Below are positions 56,248-64,000 of a DNA stretch of 64,000 nucleotides, in pieces. The notes below the pieces were generated by a model. It searched no databases. It saw nothing but the letters and a program-made list of their open reading frames with translations, and was not told the DNA's origin. The stretch is taken from positions 1-64,000 of the forward strand of contig NZ_BNBI01000008.1 of NCBI RefSeq assembly GCF_014655295.1. The letters run 5' to 3'. A program made the position numbers and the translations under genes. This stretch comes from Streptomyces fumanus. Its GTDB lineage: Bacteria; Actinomycetota; Actinomycetes; Streptomycetales; Streptomycetaceae. Numbering within the stretch: the first letter of the stretch is position 1; every line of letters begins with the position of its first letter.

Positions 56248-56492
56248 ATCCCCGCGGTCTGAACGGGTGTGCGCCGAATGCCGGCCCACCCAATGCCCAG
56301 GTACTACCGCCTCGCCGCGACCGCATTTCTCCGGCCGGCGGGGGAATAAGCCGATGACGAGACGGCCCGTGCCGTGCGACCATTTCCGGGACGACGCGGC
56401 ACGAACGCGGGAATCCCCGCAGCGTCTCGTGCGTTGTCATCTACGACGCGGGAAAGCGCCGCGCGATTCATCCCCCAGACACTAAGGATCCA

Positions 56493-57983
56493 ATGACCTC
56501 CTCTTCTTCCCCTTCCCAGGACACCACGCGCCTCGCGCACACCTACCCCGAGGGTCTTCGGGCCGATGCCCTGATGGAAGAGGACGTCGCCTGGAGCAAC
56601 GGAAACGACGGAGCGTGGGACGGCGACCAGTTCGACCGCTCCGAGCGCGCGGCCCTGCGCCGGGTCGTGGGCCTCTCCACCGAGCTGGAGGACGTCACCG
56701 AGGTCGAGTACCGGCAGCTCCGCCTGGAGCGGGTCGTCCTCGTCGGCGTCTGGACCTCGGGCACGGCCCAGGACGCGGAGAACTCCCTCGCGGAGCTGGC
56801 CGCCCTCGCCGAGACCGCCGGCGCGCTCGTGCTCGACGGTGTCATCCAGCGCCGCGACAAGCCCGACGCCGCCACCTACATCGGCTCCGGCAAGGCCGAG
56901 GAACTGCGCGACATCGTGCACGAGACGGGCGCGGACACCGTCATCTGCGACGGTGAGCTGAGCCCCGGCCAGCTCATCCAGTTGGAGGACGTCGTCAAGG
57001 TCAAGGTCATCGACCGGACGGCCCTGATCCTCGACATCTTCGCCCAGCACGCCAAGTCCCGGGAGGGCAAGGCGCAGGTGGCGCTCGCGCAGATGCAGTA
57101 CATGCTGCCGAGGCTCCGCGGCTGGGGTCAGTCCCTGTCCCGGCAGATGGGTGGCGGTCGCGGTGGTCTGGCGACCCGCGGCCCCGGTGAGACCAAGATC
57201 GAGACGGACCGGCGCCGGATCCGCGAGAAGATGGCGAAGATGCGCCGGGAGATCGCGGAGATGAAGACCGGCCGCGAGATCAAGCGCCAGGAGCGCCGGC
57301 GGAACAAGGTGCCGTCCGTCGCCATCGCGGGCTACACCAACGCCGGCAAGTCCTCCCTGCTCAACCGCCTCACCGGCGCGGGCGTCCTGGTCGAGAACGC
57401 GCTGTTCGCGACCCTCGACCCGACCGTGCGCCGGGCCGAGACGCCGAGCGGGCGGCTGTACACGCTGGCGGACACCGTCGGCTTCGTCCGGCACCTGCCG
57501 CACCACCTCGTCGAGGCGTTCCGCTCCACCATGGAGGAGGTCGGCGACTCCGACCTGATCCTGCACGTGGTCGACGGTTCGCACCCGGCGCCGGAGGAGC
57601 AGTTGGCCGCCGTACGCGAGGTGATCAGGGATGTCGGTGCCACCGGCGTACCCGAGATCGTCGTGATCAACAAGGCCGACCTGGCCGATCCGCTGGTCCT
57701 CCAGCGGCTGATGCGGGTCGAGAAGCACTCCATCGCCGTCTCCGCCCGCACGGGCGCCGGCATCGAGGAGCTGCTCGCGCTCATCGACAACGAGCTGCCC
57801 CGCCCGTCCGTCGAGATCGAGGCCCTGGTCCCGTACACGCACGGCAAGCTGGTCGCCCGCGCCCACGACGAGGGCGAGATCCTCTCCGAGGAGCACACCG
57901 CCGACGGCACCCTGCTCAAGGTGCGGGTGCACGAGGAACTGGCGGCGGAACTCACTCCGTACGCCCCGGCGCCCCTCGCCTGA
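56493..57983 (+). CDS. hflX: ribosome-associated GTPase HflX
   Basis: This 496-aa GTPase splits stalled or hibernating 70S ribosomes. The N-terminal HflX domain (about 70-230) contains YIGSGKAEEL and GLATRGPGETKIETDRR, followed by a coiled-coil arm (about 235-270). The G domain (about 272-440) carries G1 GYTNAGKSS, G3 DTVGFVRHLP and G4 NKAD. A C-terminal domain (445-490) follows. ATG 56493 has AAGGA four to five bases ahead. A 245-base leader separates it from the peptidase gene, so it has its own promoter; an 18-bp hairpin ends it. Confidence 0.95.
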   Translation: MTSSSSPSQDTTRLAHTYPEGLRADALMEEDVAWSNGNDGAWDGDQFDRSERAALRRVVGLSTELEDVTEVEYRQLRLERVVLVGVWTSGTAQDAENSLAELAALAETAGALVLDGVIQRRDKPDAATYIGSGKAEELRDIVHETGADTVICDGELSPGQLIQLEDVVKVKVIDRTALILDIFAQHAKSREGKAQVALAQMQYMLPRLRGWGQSLSRQMGGGRGGLATRGPGETKIETDRRRIREKMAKMRREIAEMKTGREIKRQERRRNKVPSVAIAGYTNAGKSSLLNRLTGAGVLVENALFATLDPTVRRAETPSGRLYTLADTVGFVRHLPHHLVEAFRSTMEEVGDSDLILHVVDGSHPAPEEQLAAVREVIRDVGATGVPEIVVINKADLADPLVLQRLMRVEKHSIAVSARTGAGIEELLALIDNELPRPSVEIEALVPYTHGKLVARAHDEGEILSEEHTADGTLLKVRVHEELAAELTPYAPAPLA

Positions 57984-58007
57984 CCGCGAGCCCGCCCGAC
58001 CTGACGA

Positions 58008-58049
58008 CCGAGGGCCCGTCTCCTGCCGACGCAGGGGACGGGCCCTCGG
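58008..58049. terminator. bidirectional hairpin between hflX and serine protease gene
   Basis: CCGAGGGCCCGTCTCCTG pairs over 18 bp (one G-U wobble) with CAGGGGACGGGCCCTCGG around a 6-base loop, 25 bases after the hflX stop and between two convergent genes. Confidence 0.85.
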
Positions 58050-58118
58050 TCCTGCACCGGCCGCTGCCTCACCGCGCGTTCCGCGTGCGGCGCCGGCCGG
58101 GGCGCCGCACGCCGCCGG

Positions 58119-59342
58119 TCACTGGCCGGCGAACTTATCGCTGACCGCGTCGTACACGCCCTCGGCCTCCTTGCCCAGCCGCGGACCGGCGAGCCAGCCC
58201 GCGGTCACCGGACCGATCGAGGTGTTGGACACCAGCGCCGGCTTCCCGTCGGAACCGGCCGCGACCCAGCCGCCGCCCGACGAACCGCCGGTCATGGTGC
58301 AGCCGATCCGGTACATCGTCGGGTCCGCCGCGGCGATCGACAGCCTGCCCGGCCTGTCCTCGCACTGGTACAGCGTCTGACCGTCGTACGGCGGCGCGGC
58401 CGGGTAGCCGATCGCCTTCACGCTGGGCACCTTCTGCACCGAGGGCGCGTCGAAGTCCACCGGCAGCGCCGAACCGACCGTCTCCTCCAGCGACTTGCCG
58501 CCACTGCCCTCCTCCGGCGTCACATGGATCACCGCGAAGTCGTACGAGGCGCCGTCGCCGCCCGTCGAGCCGCCCTGCTCGATCCACTGCTGCGAGGTCC
58601 CCGCCCAGTCGGCCCACCACACACCGTAGGGAGCGACCTCCTCCTTGGAGGCGGTCTGCAGTTCCTCGTTCGACATACCGGTGTCGTTGTACGACGGCAC
58701 GAACGCGAGGTTGCGGTACCAGCCGCCCTTCTTGCCGGCGTGCACACAGTGGCCCGCCGTCCACACCAGGTTGGACTTGCCGGGGTTCGCCGGGTCCTCC
58801 ACCACCGTCGCCGAGCAGACCATCTGGCCCTCGGGCGAGTCGAAGAACACCTTCCCGGCCGTGGCGGCGCTGTCGTGGTACTTCGGCGGCACGGCCTTCG
58901 CCTCGACCGGCCGGGGCTCCGGGTCGGTGACACCCGAGTCATCGGCGAGGTCGCTGTCGCGGACCTCCTGGTCCGGCTCCTCGGCGTCCCTCATACGGTC
59001 CGGGTCCCACAGGTCCTCGATGATCGGGTTGACGAAGTCCTGCGCCTCCCGCAGCCAGTCGTCCTTGTCCCAGTCCTTCCAGGCGCCGTCCTTCCACCGG
59101 TCGACGTCGATCCCGTGTTCCTTCAGCTTCTCCTTGATGTGGTCCGGGATCCTGATGCCGCCCTTGCCGTCGTCCGCGGCGGTCGCGGAAGCCTCGCCAC
59201 CCGCCTCGGCGTCGCCCGAGTCGCAGGCCGTCGCGGTGAGCAGCAGCGCCGAGGCGAGCACGGCAGCGGCCGGCCCGCGGGAGGTACGGCGGCGCCCACC
59301 TCTTTGTCCGCGAGCGGTGAACGACGGCCGTATGGAACGCAT
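58119..59342 (-). CDS. trypsin-like serine protease lipoprotein
   Basis: This 407-aa exported protein starts with an Arg-rich twin-arginine-like N-region and a hydrophobic segment ending in the lipobox-like LLLTATAC (Cys40). A charged, Trp/Asp-rich propeptide-like region (about 60-150) precedes a chymotrypsin-fold peptidase (about 155-405). Its catalytic triad is H198 (TAGHC), D268 (YDFAVI) and S355 (GGSSGGGW, in place of GDSGG). Disulfide-type Cys pairs are present. GGGGAG lies seven bases before ATG 59342. The substrate is unknown. It converges on hflX. Confidence 0.9.
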   Translation of the reverse strand: MRSIRPSFTARGQRGGRRRTSRGPAAAVLASALLLTATACDSGDAEAGGEASATAADDGKGGIRIPDHIKEKLKEHGIDVDRWKDGAWKDWDKDDWLREAQDFVNPIIEDLWDPDRMRDAEEPDQEVRDSDLADDSGVTDPEPRPVEAKAVPPKYHDSAATAGKVFFDSPEGQMVCSATVVEDPANPGKSNLVWTAGHCVHAGKKGGWYRNLAFVPSYNDTGMSNEELQTASKEEVAPYGVWWADWAGTSQQWIEQGGSTGGDGASYDFAVIHVTPEEGSGGKSLEETVGSALPVDFDAPSVQKVPSVKAIGYPAAPPYDGQTLYQCEDRPGRLSIAAADPTMYRIGCTMTGGSSGGGWVAAGSDGKPALVSNTSIGPVTAGWLAGPRLGKEAEGVYDAVSDKFAGQ

Positions 59343-59822
59343 GGTGTGACTCCCCCTGCTGTGAACGTACTCGGCGCCGACCCGACCTCAGCCCGAACCC
59401 GCACCGGGTTCGACCGGGCCTCACGGCAGCCCTGGAACGGCCTCACACACTATGCGTTCGCTGTGGGGGAGTTCCGGCGGTACGGCAACGGTTCGGACAC
59501 AAGCCGCCTGACCAGGCCATCTGCTGAAACCGCAGGGACGATAGCCCGCCGTGGACAGCCTGGTCGACGCCCACCGCGCACACCCCGCTCCACCGGCCGA
59601 CCCCGGACACGCAACGCGGAGCGACCCGTAACCCGGTGAACGGTCGCCGGTTGTAGCGATGGGGGACACCCCGCCGCGTGGGCGGGACCGCAGACCGGTG
59701 GTCCCGCCTCGGCCACGCTTCCTCCGCATCACATCACCCAAGTACCGCCACCACAGCGTCGGCAGACCCCACCACGCTGCTGCCGCCCACCCACGTACCC
59801 CAGTTCACCCCGAGGATTCACC
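59343..59822. other. 480-bp divergent region between protease and siderophore-type genes
   Basis: This holds the promoters of the protease gene (minus) and the NIS synthetase operon (plus). A 9-bp perfect hairpin lies at 59681-59708. A 55-codon frame from ATG 59659 ends in a TGA that overlaps the synthetase GTG (GTGA), but it has no ribosome binding site or recognisable motif and is treated as chance or a gene remnant. A DmdR/IdeR-type iron box (TTAGGTTAGGCTAACCTAA-like) was looked for and not seen. Confidence 0.5.
59681..59708 (+). promoter_or_regulatory. hairpin in the leader of the siderophore synthetase gene
   Basis: GGCGGGACC (59681-59689) pairs perfectly with GGTCCCGCC (59700-59708), with a 10-base loop, 114 bases before the GTG start. 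It could be an attenuator or the terminator of an unseen upstream transcript. Confidence 0.4.
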
Positions 59823-61820
59823 GTGACCTCCTCTCTCGTCTCCGAAGCCCGCGCACCCGGACAGCCGCCCAGTTCTGCCCCCCTCTCCGAACCGCCGTCG
59901 CGGAGACCCGACTTCGCACCTCCGCAGACCCTGCCGACCCCCGCCACCGCGCAACCCGGCCAAGCCCCGCCCACCGACCCACTGACGCATATGAACCCTG
60001 ATGTCGCAGCACAGGCCGCAGCCGTGGAGAACCTGCTGCGCTGCTGGACCCGTGAGACCGACACCCCCGCGCCGGCCGACGGCGTGCTCCGCATCCCGCT
60101 CCCCGCGAGCGGCACGGCCCTGTCCGTCCCCGTCCGGTACTGGTCGCCGACCGGCTGGCACCGCTTCGGACAGCCGTACCTGAAAGGCGCCCCCGACCCG
60201 GCCCGGCCGGCCGACGCGGTGACCGTCGCCGCACTGCTCGCCCGGGAGACCGCGGACGGCACGGCGGATGACGCCGCCGACCTCGTCGCACGCGTCGCCG
60301 ACTCCGTCCGCCGAACCGCCACCTTCATCCGGGACCGCCGCGAGCACCTCACCGGCGACCCGTCCGGCATCCGGCACGGTCTTGAGCACTCCACCGGCGA
60401 TCCCCGACGCCGTCACGAACACCCGACCGACCTACTCGACCGCTTCCTCACCGCCGAGCAGGCCCTGCTCCTCGGCCACCCCCTGCACCCGACCCCGAAG
60501 AGCCGGGAGGGCCTCACCGAACCGGAAGCACAGCACTACTCGCCAGAGCTACGCGGCTCCTTCCCCCTCCACTGGCTGGCTGTCTCTCCTTCCGTACTCG
60601 CCACCGACTCCGCCTGGACCGAGCGCGGTCGCCCCGTCACCGCACCCCGACTGACCGCCCGCCTCGGTCCCGGCCCGGGACCAGCCCTGCCGGACGGCTA
60701 CGCGACCCTCCCTCTGCACCCATGGCAACTGCGTCAACTCCTCCTCCGGCCAGAGATCACGCACCTACTGGACACCGGCCTGCTGCGTGACCTCGGCACC
60801 CATGGCGCCCCCTGGTACCCCACCTCCTCCTTGCGCACCGTTCACCGGACCGGCGCTCCCGTCATGCTCAAGCTGTCCCTCGGTCTGCACATCACCAACT
60901 CCCGCCGCGAGAACCTCCGCAAGGAACTCCACCGAGGCGTCGAGGTGCACCGCCTGCTGCGCAAGGGCCTGTCTCGGCAGTGGCGGGCGGCGTACCCGGG
61001 GTTCGACATCGTCCGCGACCCGGCCTGGCTCGCGGTCGACGGACCGGACGGCAGCCCCGTACGCGGCCTGGACGTCGTCATCCGGCACAACCCCTTCAGC
61101 CCCGCCGATGACGTCTCCTGCGTCGCCGCACTGGTCGCACCCCGACCCGACACGGCCACCGGGGACTCCGCCGACGGCACCGAAGCGCACGCCTCCGACC
61201 CGCCGTCCCGGCTGTCCGAGATCATCACGCGTCTCGCTGTCGTGACCGGCAGCCCGCTTCCGGCCGTCTCCACCGAGTGGTTCCTGCGCTACCTCGAACA
61301 GGTCGTACGTCCCGTGCTGTGGCTGGACGGAGAAGCGGGGATCGCCCTGGAGGCGCACCAGCAGAACACACTGCTCCTCCTGGACGCCGACGGCTGGCCC
61401 GCAGGCGGCCGCTACCGCGACAACCAGGGCTACTACTTCCGCGAGTCCCGGCGGGCGGAACTCGACGGCCGGTTGCCCGGCATCGGCGAGCGGAGCGACA
61501 CGTTCGTCTCCGACGAGGTGACCGACGAGCGGTTCGCCTACTACCTCGCCATCAACAACGTGTTCGGCCTCGTGGGTGCCTTCGGCTCCCAGCGCCTCGC
61601 CGACGAGCGACTGCTGCTCGCCGCCTTCCGACGCTTCCTGGGCGAGGCCGCCGCCGGACCACGCCGGCTGCGCGGCACCCTGCCCGCCCGGCTTCTCGAC
61701 TCACCCGTGCTGCGCTGCAAGGCCAACCTGCTGACCCGGATCCACGGCCTCGACGAACTGGTCGGACCCGTCGACACCCAGTCCGTCTACGTCACCATCT
61801 CCAACCCCCTCCACCACTGA
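59823..61820 (+). CDS. IucA/IucC-family NRPS-independent siderophore synthetase
   Basis: This 665-aa ATP-dependent synthetase joins a carboxylate (citrate, succinate or similar) to an amine or alcohol in siderophore assembly. Core motifs: LPLHPWQLRQL, PTSSLRTVHRTGAPVMLKLS, LHITNSRREN (ATP-binding region), EAHQQNTLLLLDADGWP and YRDNQGYYFRESR, then the C-terminal FerRIC-like LLRKANLLTRIHGLDEL-type segment. The first ~65 residues are Pro/Ala/Ser-rich. GTG 59823 has GAGGA nine bases upstream. The GNAT gene follows after 59 bases. No decarboxylase, hydroxylase or transporter gene is adjacent, so the product cannot be predicted. Confidence 0.92.
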   Translation: MTSSLVSEARAPGQPPSSAPLSEPPSRRPDFAPPQTLPTPATAQPGQAPPTDPLTHMNPDVAAQAAAVENLLRCWTRETDTPAPADGVLRIPLPASGTALSVPVRYWSPTGWHRFGQPYLKGAPDPARPADAVTVAALLARETADGTADDAADLVARVADSVRRTATFIRDRREHLTGDPSGIRHGLEHSTGDPRRRHEHPTDLLDRFLTAEQALLLGHPLHPTPKSREGLTEPEAQHYSPELRGSFPLHWLAVSPSVLATDSAWTERGRPVTAPRLTARLGPGPGPALPDGYATLPLHPWQLRQLLLRPEITHLLDTGLLRDLGTHGAPWYPTSSLRTVHRTGAPVMLKLSLGLHITNSRRENLRKELHRGVEVHRLLRKGLSRQWRAAYPGFDIVRDPAWLAVDGPDGSPVRGLDVVIRHNPFSPADDVSCVAALVAPRPDTATGDSADGTEAHASDPPSRLSEIITRLAVVTGSPLPAVSTEWFLRYLEQVVRPVLWLDGEAGIALEAHQQNTLLLLDADGWPAGGRYRDNQGYYFRESRRAELDGRLPGIGERSDTFVSDEVTDERFAYYLAINNVFGLVGAFGSQRLADERLLLAAFRRFLGEAAAGPRRLRGTLPARLLDSPVLRCKANLLTRIHGLDELVGPVDTQSVYVTISNPLHH

Positions 61821-61879
61821 CCACTGACCGAACCACCCGAGGACCCCTACCGCCTCCACCTCCCGACAGGAGCGATGTC

Positions 61880-62665
61880 GTGCCACCCATTGACGCGAGC
61901 GCCCACGCCGGCCACGCCTGGCCCGCCGACCTCGGCCCCGACAGCAGCCTCGGCGATGACACGAGTCCTCGTACCGACCAGGACCCCGGCGGCACGGACG
62001 GCGAGGACACCCTGGACCTGCGCCTGCCCGACGACTTCTTCGCGCTCCCGCCGTCACCGGACACCGTCTTCGGCGGCTCACGGGACCGCGGTGACGACCT
62101 GCTCGACCGTGTGGCCGACTGGGGGCCGACCTCCACACCCGCGGGGGTGTTCCACCTCGTTCCGGTCCGCGTCGAACAGGACCTGCCGCTCATCAGCCGG
62201 TGGATGAACGACCCGATCGTCGCCGAGTTCTGGGAACTGACCGGACCGCCGAGCGTCACCGAGGAACACGTCCGGGCACAGCTCGCCGGTGACGGACGCA
62301 GCGTTCCGTGTATCGGCGCACTGGACGGCACGCCGATGAGCTACTGGGAGATCTACCGGGCCGACCTCGACCCACTGGCCCGGCACTGCCCGATCCGACC
62401 TCATGACACCGGCATCCACCTCCTCATCGGCGATGCGGGGGACCGCGGGCGCGGACTGGGCAGCACCTTGATCAGGGCCGTCGCCGACCTCGTACTGGAC
62501 AAGCGGTACACCTGCGCACGCGTTCTCGCAGAACCCGATCTCCGCAACACCCCCTCCATCACCGCCTTCCTCAACGCCGGCTTCCGGCTCTGTGCCGAGG
62601 TCGAACTGCCGGCCAAGCGCGCCGCCCTCATGGTCCGAGACCGCCCTCCGCGTCATCTGCCGTAG
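61880..62665 (+). CDS. GNAT acyltransferase, siderophore-type (IucB/AlcB-like)
   Basis: This 261-aa protein has an acidic, Pro/Asp-rich N-terminus (1-85). The acyl-CoA transferase domain (about 90-255) shows HLVPVRVEQDLPLISRWMND, EFWELTGPP, SYWEIYRADLDPLARH and the acyl-CoA loop GDRGRGLGSTLI, with PSITAFLNAGF near the end. This is the pattern of lysine N-acyltransferases such as IucB, AlcB and MbtK. It presumably acylates the amine substrate used by the adjacent NIS synthetase. GTG 61880 has AGGAG seven bases upstream. Confidence 0.9.
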   Translation: MPPIDASAHAGHAWPADLGPDSSLGDDTSPRTDQDPGGTDGEDTLDLRLPDDFFALPPSPDTVFGGSRDRGDDLLDRVADWGPTSTPAGVFHLVPVRVEQDLPLISRWMNDPIVAEFWELTGPPSVTEEHVRAQLAGDGRSVPCIGALDGTPMSYWEIYRADLDPLARHCPIRPHDTGIHLLIGDAGDRGRGLGSTLIRAVADLVLDKRYTCARVLAEPDLRNTPSITAFLNAGFRLCAEVELPAKRAALMVRDRPPRHLP

Positions 62666-63027
62666 TGCGGTGCCGCGGGGAGCAGCACCATCACTTCTGG
62701 TACACCGCTCGCGCCGCAGCGGTTCCCACCCGCGCGGCTCATAATTCGCCGGGCTTTCTCCAGCCCCTCCCGCCCCCTGCCCGGGCGCCCTCCCGGTCCC
62801 CTCCGCCCTTCTGCACCCGCGCCTCCGCTCCTCGCATCCCGCCCCTCCGCCCCTCCGCCCCTCCGTCAAGGAGCGCCTCCCATTGACCCCGCCTCCGGCC
62901 CCTACGCCTCCCCCGGCCCCGCACCCTCCAGCCCCGCATCAGCCGGCCCCTGACCCACCGCCCCCCCCACCCTTCCGCCCCGCACCCGCCATCGATCCGC
63001 CTCCCCACCTCCCCGGTGATCGCACGA
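62666..63027. other. pyrimidine-rich intergenic region before dinG
   Basis: No gene is supported here. From about 62755 to 63010 the plus strand is almost free of runs of purines and is dominated by CCCCTCCG-like units (three near copies around 62841-62868). Frames that are open here on either strand are Pro/Arg/Gly-only and have no ribosome binding sites. The stretch ends at the dinG promoter element. Confidence 0.6.
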
Positions 63028-63050
63028 TTGTCAGTGCAGGGCCGTAGGGT
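63028..63050 (+). promoter_or_regulatory. RecA-NDp/PafBC-like promoter of dinG
   Basis: TTGTCAGTG (63028-63036), 8 bases, then TAGGGT (63045-63050) is a full match to TTGTCRGTG-N8-TANNNT, ending 9 bases before the ATG. Confidence 0.85.
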
Positions 63051-63059
63051 GGTCGCGCT

Positions 63060-64000
63060 ATGACGAAGCCCTCACTCCCCGAACTCCTGCATGCCGCCGT
63101 CACCGCTGTCGGCGGCACGGAGCGCCCCGGCCAGGTGGCCATGGCCGAAGCCGTCGCGGAGGCGATCGACGACGGCTCCCATCTGCTGGTCCAGGCCGGC
63201 ACCGGCACCGGCAAGTCGCTCGGTTACCTCGTGCCCGCGCTGGCCCAGGGAGAGCGGGTCGTCGTCGCGACCGCCACCCTGGCCCTGCAGCGGCAGCTCG
63301 TCGAGCGGGACCTGCCGCGCACGGTGGACGCCCTGCACCCGCTGCTGCGCCGCCGCCCGGAGTTCGCCATGCTCAAGGGCAGATCGAACTACCTGTGTCT
63401 GCACCGTCTGCACGAGGGCGTTCCGCAGGACGAGGAAGAGGGGCTCTTCGACCAGTTCGAGGCCGCCGCCCCCAGCAGCAAACTGGGCCAGGACCTGCTG
63501 CGCATGCGCGACTGGGCCGACGAGACCGAGACCGGTGACCGGGACGACCTCACGCCCGGTGTCTCCGACCGGGCCTGGTCGCAGGTGTCGGTGTCCTCGC
63601 GGGAGTGCCTGGGCGCCTCGAAGTGCGCCTACGGCGCCGAGTGCTTCGCCGAGATGGCCCGGGAGCGCGCCAAGCTCTCCGAGGTCGTCGTCACCAACCA
63701 CGCGCTGCTCGCCATCGACGCCATCGAGGGCGCCCCGGTCCTCCCGCAGCACGAGGTGCTGATCGTCGACGAGGCGCACGAGCTGGTCTCCCGGGTCACC
63801 GGCGTCGCCACCGGCGAGCTCACTCCCGGCCAGGTCAACCGCGCGGTGCGCCGGTCGGCGAAGCTCGTCAACGAAAAGGCCGCCGACCAGCTCCAGACCG
63901 CCTCCGAGGGCTTCGAACGGCTGATGGAGCTGGCGCTGCCCGGCCGGCTGGAGGAGATCCCGGAGGACCTCGGCTACGCGCTGATGGCGCTGCGCGACGC
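63060..64000 (+). CDS. dinG: DinG/XPD-type ATP-dependent DNA helicase, 5' part
   Basis: The first 313 codons of a superfamily 2 helicase that runs off the window. Walker A is in QAGTGTGKSLGY (45-56), and motif II is DEAH (237-240). Four cysteines, C113 (NYLCLHR), C183, C189 and C195 (RECLGASKCAYGAECF), are spaced like the iron-sulfur cluster ligands of XPD and DinG, so a 4Fe-4S 5'-3' helicase is expected. Such enzymes resolve R-loops, D-loops and G-quadruplexes. ATG 63060 lies 9 bases after a damage-type promoter -10 with only a weak ribosome binding site, suggesting a very short leader. In S. coelicolor the helicase is followed by lexA and nrdRJ (from memory). Confidence 0.93.
   Translation, partial: MTKPSLPELLHAAVTAVGGTERPGQVAMAEAVAEAIDDGSHLLVQAGTGTGKSLGYLVPALAQGERVVVATATLALQRQLVERDLPRTVDALHPLLRRRPEFAMLKGRSNYLCLHRLHEGVPQDEEEGLFDQFEAAAPSSKLGQDLLRMRDWADETETGDRDDLTPGVSDRAWSQVSVSSRECLGASKCAYGAECFAEMARERAKLSEVVVTNHALLAIDAIEGAPVLPQHEVLIVDEAHELVSRVTGVATGELTPGQVNRAVRRSAKLVNEKAADQLQTASEGFERLMELALPGRLEEIPEDLGYALMALRD

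Noticed and set aside
59343..59822. Iron box for the siderophore synthetase operon
   Set aside because: No TTAGGTTAGGCTAACCTAA-like dyad was found on either strand.
59659..59826. 55-codon frame overlapping the NIS synthetase start
   Set aside because: It has no ribosome binding site and is His/Pro/Arg-rich without motifs. Only the GTGA overlap is suggestive.
1..64000. Insertion sequences, prophage or integrase genes, attachment sites
   Set aside because: No transposase, integrase or long terminal inverted repeats were recognised. The tRNA-Thr gene at 940 has no adjacent integrase or duplicated 3' end. The region looks like conserved core chromosome.

Overview
The window is a high-GC chromosomal segment from a Streptomyces. 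The evidence is the G/C-rich third codon positions, frequent GTG starts, 4-bp ATGA/GTGA overlaps between genes, and gene order. From memory, the order follows the conserved core of the Streptomyces coelicolor chromosome around SCO5746-SCO5802 almost gene for gene. This assignment rests on remembered synteny, not on a search.

Layout. 1-1050: the 3' end of a 5S rRNA with its terminator, a degenerate DegT/StrS-type aminotransferase remnant, and tRNA-Thr(GGT). 1058-10640: the osaC / osaA-osaB osmo-stress system, consisting of a multidomain phosphatase/anti-sigma-like regulator, a giant poly-HAMP hybrid histidine kinase and a response regulator. 10855-18973: ftsK, a RodZ-like HTH membrane protein, rimO-pgsA-cinA (translationally coupled), clgR and a Dps protein. 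19056-29826: a small membrane protein, the lhr-nei DNA repair pair (minus strand), an AraC regulator with azlCD, and two proteins of unknown role around a DUF3046 protein and an AI-2E family permease. 30052-32103: recA-recX.

32216-35081 (minus strand): a cysteine dioxygenase-rhodanese operon preceded by a cysteine-rich leader peptide, and an FAD monooxygenase. 35258-38676 (minus): the gluABCD glutamate ABC transporter. 38974-42059: an OmpR-type two-component system converging on a TAXI-type binding protein. 42184-46187: a MazG-like protein, a KhtTU-like cation antiporter pair, and a NarL-type two-component system (matching S. coelicolor SCO5784/5785). 46255-54526: miaB, a histidine-free extradiol-dioxygenase-like protein, an MT0933-type antitoxin-like protein, miaA, dapF and the (p)ppGpp enzyme gene rshA. 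54751-59342: an M1 metallopeptidase, hflX and a serine-protease lipoprotein. 59823-64000: an IucA/IucC siderophore synthetase, a GNAT acyltransferase, and the 5' part of a DinG/XPD-type helicase.

Themes. DNA maintenance is heavily represented (ftsK, nei, lhr, recA, recX, dinG, MazG-like). Four of these genes (recA, lhr, the MazG-like gene and dinG) carry the same promoter-like string, TTGTCAGTG-N8-TANNNT or one base off. This is the RecA-NDp/PafBC-type, LexA-independent DNA-damage promoter, and recA also has a LexA box. Stress and nutrient sensing is the second theme (osaABC, clgR, rshA, two further two-component systems, a cysteine-sensing leader). tRNA/ribosome modification (rimO, miaB, miaA, hflX) is the third. 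The strongest leads for follow-up are the shared damage-promoter set, the cysteine leader peptide, the hybrid EFKD motif in RshA, the orphan NIS-siderophore pair and several tandem-repeat arrays.
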